DNA from: Pithys albifrons albifrons
Lineage: Eukaryota; Chordata; Aves; Passeriformes; Thamnophilidae
Assembly: GCF_047495875.1 (NCBI RefSeq)
Contig: NC_092486.1
Location: 806,001 to 870,000 of the forward strand
Length of the DNA stretch: 64,000 nucleotides
Reading direction: 5' to 3'
The notes beneath the pieces are model-generated. The model did not search any database. It had not been told where the DNA came from and saw nothing but the letters and a program-made list of their open reading frames with translations. Of the stretch, positions 44,001 to 53,000 are shown piece after piece; within the stretch, counting starts at the first letter, position 1, and each line of letters starts with the position of its first letter. The position numbers and the translations under genes are program-made.

Positions 44001-47000
44001 TCACAGGGCCCTGTGGGACAGGGGAGTGTCCCAAGGTGGGTGTCACAGGGCCCTGTGGGACAGGGGAGTGTTCCAAGGTGGGTGTCACAGACCCTGTGAC
44101 ACAGGGCAGTGTTTCTGTCCCCACACCAGGGACCCCTCCCAGGAGGCATCAGCACCTCCACACCCACCTGAGGGGTCAGATCTGCCAAAGGGCCATCAAA
44201 GATTCCAGAACATCCCAGGACTCACAGAGTAAATCACCCACTGTGGAACTCCCTGCCCTGGGGGAGGTGCTGGGCATTCCCACCTGAGCCTGAGCCTGGA
44301 TAATCTCGGGGTTTGGGGCTCCTGGGACCACTGGTGGGATCCAGAGGAGGAGCAGAACCTCGACAGGACTGCACTGCCACTCTCACCCAGACTGTGACAT
44401 CATCATCCTCACCAACAGCTTTCCTTTCCTTTCACTCTGCACTCAGGGCCCACGTGGGGCTCAGCACAGGGGCCAAGGAGCACCATCCTGTTCCTGCCCC
44501 AGGGGCTGGTTATACCTCTGGGTTCGTGGGTTAAAACCCATTTTTCTCTGTATCACTGTATTTACTGTGATCTCTTCAGTAAATTATAACTCTGACTTGT
44601 GATCCCTCTCTGAGCTGGGTTCCTTTCTCCCCCTGGTTCACCTTTCCCCTGCCCACAGCACCCCTGAGAGCAGGGCTGGGCTGCAGTGGGGGCTGCAGTG
44701 GGCACAGCCTGGGAGGAGGAGCAGCTGAGGCTGAAGGGCAGAGGGGAGGGGGTACCTGTCAGGTAGAGGGCGAAGGAGATGAACCGGTGGTACTTGCTGA
44801 GGATGCGCAGGGGCTCCTCCCTCTGCACCAGCGTGAAGAAATAATCTGTCACTGTCTCCCCATAGAAGAAATAGTTCACACAGAGCAGGAAGTACCTGTG
44901 GGGAGGTGGATGCTCATGAGTAGGAGCCCTGAGAGGCCCCTGGAGAAACAGGGGGGGACTGACCCTTGGGGATCAGCACCCTGAACTCTGAGTCCTTTGA
45001 CAGCCTGAACTTTGGGTCCTCCAGTTTGGAAACACCATCCCAAGGAGGGGCTGCACCTCTCAGCTCTGCTCTGGGATGGACCATAGCTGGGCTTTGGGTT
45101 TGGCCTTGATGCAGGAAGACTCTGCCTCCCAAAATCCCCCATCCTCTGCTTCCCAAAATCCCCCATCCCATACCTCCCAAAATCCTCATTCTCTGCCCCC
45201 AAAATCCTCATTCTCTGCCCCCAAAATCCCCCATCCTCTGCCTCCCAAAATCCTCATCCTCTCCCTCCCAAAATCCTCATCCTCTGCCCCCCAAATCCTC
45301 ATCCTCTCCCTCCCAAAATCCTCATCCTCTGCCCCCCAAATCCTCATCCTCTGCCTCCCAAAATCCCCCATCCTCTGCCTCCCAAAATCCTCATCCTCTC
45401 CCTCTCAAAATCCTCATCCTCTGCCCCCCAAATCCTCATCCTCTGCCTCCCAAAATCCCCCATCCTATGCCTCCCAAAATCCTCATCCTCTGCCTCCCAA
45501 AATCCCCCATCCTCTGCCTCCCAAAATCCCCCATCCTCTGCCTCCCAAAATCCCCCATCCTCTGCCCCCAAAATCCTCATCCTCTGCCTCCCAAAATCCC
45601 CCACCCTCTGCTTCCCAAAATCCTCATCCTCTGCCTCCCAAAATCCCCCATCCTCTGCCTCCCAAAATCCTCATCCTCTGCCTCCCAAAATCCTCATCTT
45701 TTGCCCCCAAAATCCTCATCCTCTGCCTCCCAAAATCCTCATCTTTTGCCCCCAAAATCCTCATCCTCTGCCTCCCAAAATCCCCCATCCTCTGCCTCCC
45801 AAAATCCTCATCCTGTGCCTCCCCAAATCCTCAGCCTCTGCCTCCCAAAATCCCCCACCCTCTGCCTCCCAAAATCCCCCATCCTCTGCCCCCAAAATCC
45901 CCATCCTGTGCATCCTGAAGGCCCCACTCCTGCCCTGTCCCAGCCTTTATGTAGTGCCAGGACACAGGGAATGGCTTCCCACTGCCAGAGGGCAGGGATA
46001 GGTGGGATATTGGGAAGGAATTCCTGGCTGTGAGAGTGGGGAGGGCTGGGCTGGGATTCCCAGAGAAGCTGTGGCTGCCCCAGCCCTGGGAGTGCCCAAG
46101 GCCAGGCTGGAGCCCCCTGGGACAGTGGGAGGTGTCCCTGCCCAGGGCAGGGGTGGCACTGGGTGGGCTTTGAGGTCCCTCCATCCCAACCCACTCTGGG
46201 ATTGTGGGATTCCAGGTGCCCCTGTTCAGGATTCCAGGTGCCCCTGTTCAGGATTCCAGGTGCCCCTGTTCAGGATTCCACGTGCCCACCTTCTGCCCTG
46301 TTCCACAGCCACCTCCAGCCTCCTGTGCCACCCCACCCACCGTGCCCATCCCCAGGTGGTAACCCCTGCACAGATCCTGGGACTCTCATCCCTGCACTTC
46401 ACCAGCCACAGGACCAGCCTCCTCAGTGTGGGCTCTGCTAAAATACTGACCTGTCAGGACCTGGGGCTGTCCCTGCACACAGTTCCTGGCAGGGGGAACC
46501 CTCACTCACTGATCTGTCAGGACCTTGGGCTGTCCCTGCACACAGTTCCTGGCAGGGAGAACCCTCACTGATCTGTCAGGACCTTGGGGTGTCCCTGCAC
46601 ACAGTTCCTGGCAGGGAGAACCTTCACTCACTGATCTGTCAGGACCTTGGGGTGTCCCTGCACACAGTTCCTGGCAGGGAGAACCTTCACTGATCTGTCA
46701 GGACCTTGGGTGTCCCTGCACACAGTTCCTGGCAGGGGGAACCCTCACTTAGGGATCTGTCAGGACCTTGGGTGTCCCTGCACACAGTTCCTGGCAGGGA
46801 GAACCTTCATTAACCTGTCAGGACCTTGGGGTGTCCCTGCACACAGTTCCTGGCAGGGAGAACCTTCACTGATCTGTCAGGACCTTGGGGTGTCCCTGCA
46901 CACAGTTCTTGGCAAGGAGAACCCTCACTCACTGACCTGTCAGGACCTTGGGGTGTCCCTGCACACAGTTCCTGGCAGGGGGAACCCTCACTCACTGACC

Positions 47001-50000
47001 TGTCAGGACCTTGGGGTGTCCCTGCACACAGTTCCTGGCAGGGAGAACCCTCACTCACTGATCTGTCAGGACCTTGGGTGTCCCTGCACACAGTTCCTGG
47101 CAGGGAGAACCTTCACTGACCTGTCAGGACCTTGGGGTGTCCCTGCACACAGTTCCTGGCAAGGAGAACCTTCACTCAGGGATCTGTCAGGACCTTGGGG
47201 TGTCCCTGCACACAGTTCCTGGCAGGGGGAACCCTCACTCACTGATCTGTCAGGACCTTGGGTGTCCCTGCACACAGTTCCTGGCAAAGAGAACCCTCAG
47301 TGATCTGTCAGGACCTTGGGGTGTCCCTGCACACAGTTCCTGGCAGGGGGAACCCTCACTCACTGATCTGTCAGGACCTTGGGGTGTCCCTGCACACAGT
47401 TCCTGGCAGGGGGAACCCTCACTCACTGATCTGTCAGGACCTTGGGGTGTCCCTGCACACAGTTCCTGGCAGGGGGAGCCCTCCCTCCCTCCCTCCCCCT
47501 CCCTCCCTCCCCCTCCCTCACTCTCTCTCCCTCCCTCACCTTCCCTCCCTCTCCCTCCCTCCCCCCCTCCCTCCCTCCCTCCCTCCCCCTCCCTCCCTCA
47601 CCAGCTGAGGGTCCTGAACCAGGGCAGGTCGTAGGAGTGGTACACGTTGTAGCCAATGGTGATGATCTCGTGGAAACACTTGATCTGGACACACATCACC
47701 TGCACACACAGACACCCAGAGCTGATTAATCCACGCTGGTTAAACACCTCCTTCCTCCAGGGGACAAAAGGCACCCACGTGCAGAGAAAAGGTGCCTCAG
47801 CAGCTGGAGGAGCCTCCTAATCCCACTTGGAAATCTCCCCATGCTGCTTTTCCCTCCCCTTTCCCACTTGGAAATCTCCCCATGCTGCCTTTTCCTCCCC
47901 TTTTCCACATGGGAATCTCCCCATGCTGCCTTTTCCTCTCCTTTTCCACATGGGAATCTCCCCACGCTGCTTTTCCCCCCTCTTTCCCACATGGGAATCT
48001 CCCCATGCTGCTTTTCCCTCCTAATCCCACATGGGAATCTCCCCATGCTGCTTTTCCCTCCCCTTTCCCACATGGCTATCTCCTCATGCTGCTTTTCCCC
48101 CCTTTTTCCCACTTGGAAATCTTCCCACAGTGCTTTTCCCTTCCCTTTTCCACATGGGAATCTCCCCACGCTGCTTTTCCCTCCTAATCCCACATGGGAA
48201 TCTCCCCACGCTGCTTTTCCCTCCCCTTTTCCACACGGGAATCTCCCCATGCTGCTTTTCCCTCCTAATCCCACTTGGAAATCTCCCCACGCTGCTTTTC
48301 CCTTCTCTTTTCCACATCAGAATCTCCCCACGCTGCTTTTCCCTCCCCACGCTGCTTTTCCCTCCCCTTTTCCACACGGGAATCTCCCCACGCTGCTTTT
48401 CCCTCCTAATCCCACATGGGAATCTCCCCACGCTGCTTTTCCCTCCTAATCCCACACGGGAATCTCCCCACGCTGCTTTTCCCTCCCTTTTTCCACATGG
48501 GAATCTCCCCACGCTGCTTTTTCCTCCCTTTTTCCACATGGGAATCTCCCCATGCTGCTTTTCCCTCCCCACGCTGCTTTTCCCTCCTAATCCCACATGG
48601 GAATCTCCCCACGCTGCTTTTTCCTCCCTTTTTCCACATGGGAATCTCCCCATGCTGCTTTTCCCTCCCCACGCTGCTTTTCCCTCCCCTTTTCCACACG
48701 GGAATCTCCCCACACTGCTTTTCCCTCCCCTTTTCCACACGGGAATCTCCCCACGCTGCTTTTCCCTCCTAATCCCACATGGGAATCTCCCCACACTGCT
48801 TTTCCCTCCCCTTTTCCACACGGGAATCTCCCCACGCTGCTTTTCCCTCCCCTTTTCCACACGGGAATCTCCCCACGCTGCTTTTCCCTCCTAATCCCAC
48901 ATGGGAATCTCCCCACGCTGCTTTTCCCTCCCCTTTTCCACACGGGAATCTCCCCACACTGCTTTTCCCTCCCCTTTTCCACACGGGAATCTCCCCACGC
49001 TGCTTTTCCCTCCCCTTTTCCACATGGGAATCTCCCCACGCTGCTTTTCCCTCCCCTTTTCCACATGGGAATCTCCCCACGCTGCTTTTCCCTTTTCCAC
49101 ACGGGAATCTCCCCACGCTGCTTTTCCCTCCCCTTTTCCACATGGGAATCTCCCCACGCTGCTTTTCCCTCCCCACACTGCTTTTCCCTCCCCTTTTCCA
49201 CATGGGAATTTCCCCACGCTGCTTTTCCCTCCCCACACTGCTTTTCCCTCCCCTTTTCCACATGGGAATTTCCCCACGCTGCTTTTCCCTCCCCACACTG
49301 CTTTTCCCTCCCCTTTTCCACATGGGAATTTCCCCACGCTGCTTTTCCCTCCTAATCCCACATGGGAATCTCCCCACGCTGCTTTTCCCTCCTAATCCCA
49401 CATGGGAATCTCCCCACGCTGCTTTTCCCTCCTAATCCCACATGGGAATCTCCCCACGCTGCTTTTCCCCCCTTTCCCCTGCAGGTTTCCCAGTGCTGAC
49501 CAGCAGGTTCCTGCCAAAGTTCCTCCATGGACAGAGAAATCCAGCAGGATGACCAAGAACCTCCAAAACATGAGGCTCTGAGAGTGCCACCCCAGCAACG
49601 TCCCCACCCCCGTGGCCATCAGGACCCCTCCCTGGGGCACTTACTATTGTCATCAAGACCATGGGCCCCAGGTAGATGATGATGAAGAAGAAGGTGATCA
49701 TTGCCAGGGTGAGGATGCCCCTCACCCACCAGTTCTTCCATCTGGGCAGAGAGAAGGTCAGACATCAGAGACAAACCAAACCAGAGCCAAGCAGCCCAAC
49801 TGCACTTCTGTGTGTGACAGGAAGGAAACCAAGCCCTGGAAACCCCAAGTTTCCTCTCAGTGCTGCAGTGAGAGCTTGAGCTGCTGACAAAGGCTCCAGC
49901 TCAGCCTCCCCCACTGCACAGAGCACCAGAGAGGGGCTGGGCACCCCCAAGGGCACTGAGATGGGGCAGGAGAGCATCTGCTTCTGTCCTGCTACAGGTT

Positions 50001-53000
50001 TCCCACCTCCGGGCAAGCTGCAAGATAAGCTGAAATCAAACTGGGACCACTCCCCTCTCTGCATTCCCTTCCAAGAGGAGAGGTGGGCTCTGAGGTGCTG
50101 TGCCCTCAGTGCTGTGCCCCCTCAGCCCTGTGCCACCCTCACAGCACCCCCAGGGGACACTTTCCCCCCAGGCAGTGTGTAGAGAACATCCCCAGTTTCC
50201 TGCCAAATCCTGCCCTTCCCAGCACCATTTCTCAGCACCATTCCTGCACCAGTCAGTCCCACTGGTGCTTAAAAATCCCTGCAGCTCAAACCTTTGCTGA
50301 GTGCCCTGAAAGCCACACACCAGTTCTGTGCTCTGCCCCAGCCAGGCCCCTTCCCCTGCCAGGGCCCAGCAGGCAGCAGGACCCCCACAGCCCCTGCTCA
50401 AATCCCATAACCCCTGCTATCCTCCTCTCACAGCCCCTGCTCTCCTCTCACAGCCCCTGCTCTCCTCCTCCCACAGCCCCTGCTCTCCTCCTCCCACAGC
50501 CCCTGCTCTCCTCCTCCCACAGCCCCTGCTCTCCTCTCACAGCCCCTGCTCTCCTCCCACAGCCCCTGCTCTCCTCCCACAGCCCCTGCTGTCCTCTCAC
50601 AGCCCCTGCTCTCCTACTCCCACAGCCCCTGCTCTCCTCCCACAGCCCCTGCTCTCCCTCCCACAGCCCCATCTCTCCTACATCCCCTGCTCTCCTCTCA
50701 CAGCCCCTGCTCTCCCTCCCACAGCCCCTGCTCTCCTCCCACAGCCCCTGCTCTCCCTCCCACAGCCCCTGCTGTCCTCCTCCCACAGCCCCTGCTCTCC
50801 TCCCACAGCCCCTGCTCTCCTCCTCCCACAGCCCCTGCTCTCCTCTCACAGCCCCTGCTCTCCCTCCTCCCACAGCCCCTGCTCTCCCTCCTCCCACAGC
50901 CCCTGCTCTCCTCCTCCCACAGCCCCTGCTCTCCTCCTCCCACAGCCCCTGCTCTCCCTCCTCTCACAGCCCCTGCTCTCCCTCCTCCCACAGCCCCTGC
51001 TCTCCCTCCTCTCACAGCCCCTGCTCTCCCTCCTCCCACAGCCCCTGCTCTCCTCCTCCCACAGCCCCTGCTCTCCTCCTCCCACAGCCCCTGCTCTCCT
51101 CCTCCCACAGCCCCTGCTCTCCCTCCTCCCACAGCCCCTGCTCTCCCTCCTCCCACAGCCCCTGCTCTCCCTCCTCCCACAGCCCCTGCTCTCCTCCTCC
51201 CACAGCCCCTGCTCTCCCTCCTCCCACAGCCCCTGCTCTCCCTCCTCCCACAGCCCCTGCTCTCCCTCCTCCCACAGCCCCTGCTCTCCTCCTCCCACAG
51301 CCCCTGCTCTCCCTCCTCCCACAGCCCCTGCTCTCCCTCCTCTCACAGCCCCTGCTCTCCTCCCACAGCCCCTGCTCTCCCTCCTCTCACAGCCCCTGCT
51401 CTCCCTCCTCTCACAGCCCCTGCTCTCCCTCCCACAGCCCCTGCTCTCCTCTCACAGCCCCTGCTGTCCTCCTCCCACAGCCCCTGCTCTCCCTCCTCTC
51501 ACAGCCCCTGCTCTCCCTCCCACAGCCCCTGCTCTCCTCTCACAGCCCCTGCTCTCCTCCTCCCACAGCCCCTGCTCTCCTCCTCCCACAGCCCCTGCTC
51601 TCCTCCTCCCACAGCCCCTGCTCTCCTCCTCCCACAGCCCCTGCTCTCCTCCTCCCACAGCCCCTGCTCTCCTCTCCACAGCCCCTGCTCTCCCTCCTCC
51701 CACAGCCCCTGCTCTCCTCCTCCCACAGCCCCTGCTCTCCTCCCACAGCCCCTGCTCTCCTCCCACAGCCCCTGCTCTCCCTCCTCCCACAGCCCCTGCT
51801 CTCCCTCCTCCCACAGCCCCTGCTGTCCTCCCACAGCCCCTGCTGTCCTCTCACAGCCCCTGCTCTCCCTCCTCTCACAGCCCCTGCTCTCCTCCTCCCA
51901 CAGCCCCTGCTCTCCGTCCTCTCACAGCCCCTGCTCTCCTCCTCCCACAGCCCCTGCTCTCCCTCCTCCCACAGCCCCTGCTCTCCCTCCTCCCACAGCC
52001 CCTGCTCTCCCTCCTCCCACAGCCCCTGCTCTCCTCCCACAGCCCCTGCTGTCCTCCCACAGCCCCTGCTCTCCTCCTCCCACAGCCCCTGCTCTCCTCT
52101 CACAGCCCCTGCTGTCCTCCTCCCACAGCCCCTGCTCTCCTCCCACAGCCCCTGCTCTCCCTCCTCCCACAGCCCCTGCTCTCCCTCCTCCCACAGCCCC
52201 TGCTCTCCCTCCTCCCACAGCCCCTGCTGTCCTCCTCCCACAGCCCCTGCTGTCCTCCTCCCACAGCCCCTGCTCTCCTCCCACAGCCCCTGCTCTCCTC
52301 CCACAGCCCCTGCTGTCCTCCCACAGCCCCTGCTGTCCTCCCACAGCCCCTGCTGTCCTCTCACAGTCCCTGCTCTCCCTCCTCCCACAGCCCCTGCTCT
52401 CCTCCCACAGCCCCTGCTGTCCTCCCACAGCCCCTGCTCTCCTCCCACAGCCCCTGCTGTCCTCCCACAGCCCCTGCTGTCCTCTCACAGCCCCTGCTCT
52501 CCCTCCTCTCACAGCCCCTGCTCTCCTCTCACAGCCCCTGCTCTCCCTCCTCTCACAGCCCCTGCTCTCCTCCCACAGCCCCTGCTCTCCTCCACAGCCC
52601 CTGCTCTCCCTCCTCCCACAGCCCCTGCTCTCCTCCTCCCACAGCCCCTGCTCTCCCTCCTCTCACAGCCCCTGCTCTCCTCCTCCAACAGCCCCTGCTC
52701 TCCCTCCTCTCACAGCCCCTGCTCTCCCTCCTCTCACAGCCCCTGCTCTCCTCCCACAGCCCCTGCTCTCCTCCCACAGCCCCTGCTCTCCTCTCACAGT
52801 CCCTGCTCTCCTCCCACAGCCCCTGCTCTCCTCTCACAGTCCCTGCTCTCCTCTCACAGTCCCTGCTCTCCTCTCACAGTCCCTGCTCTCCTCCCACAGC
52901 CCCTGCTCTCCTCCCACAGCCCCTGCTCTCCTCTCACAGCCCCTGCTCTCCTCCCACAGCCCCTGCTCTCCTCTCACAGTCCCTGCTCTCCTCTCACAGT

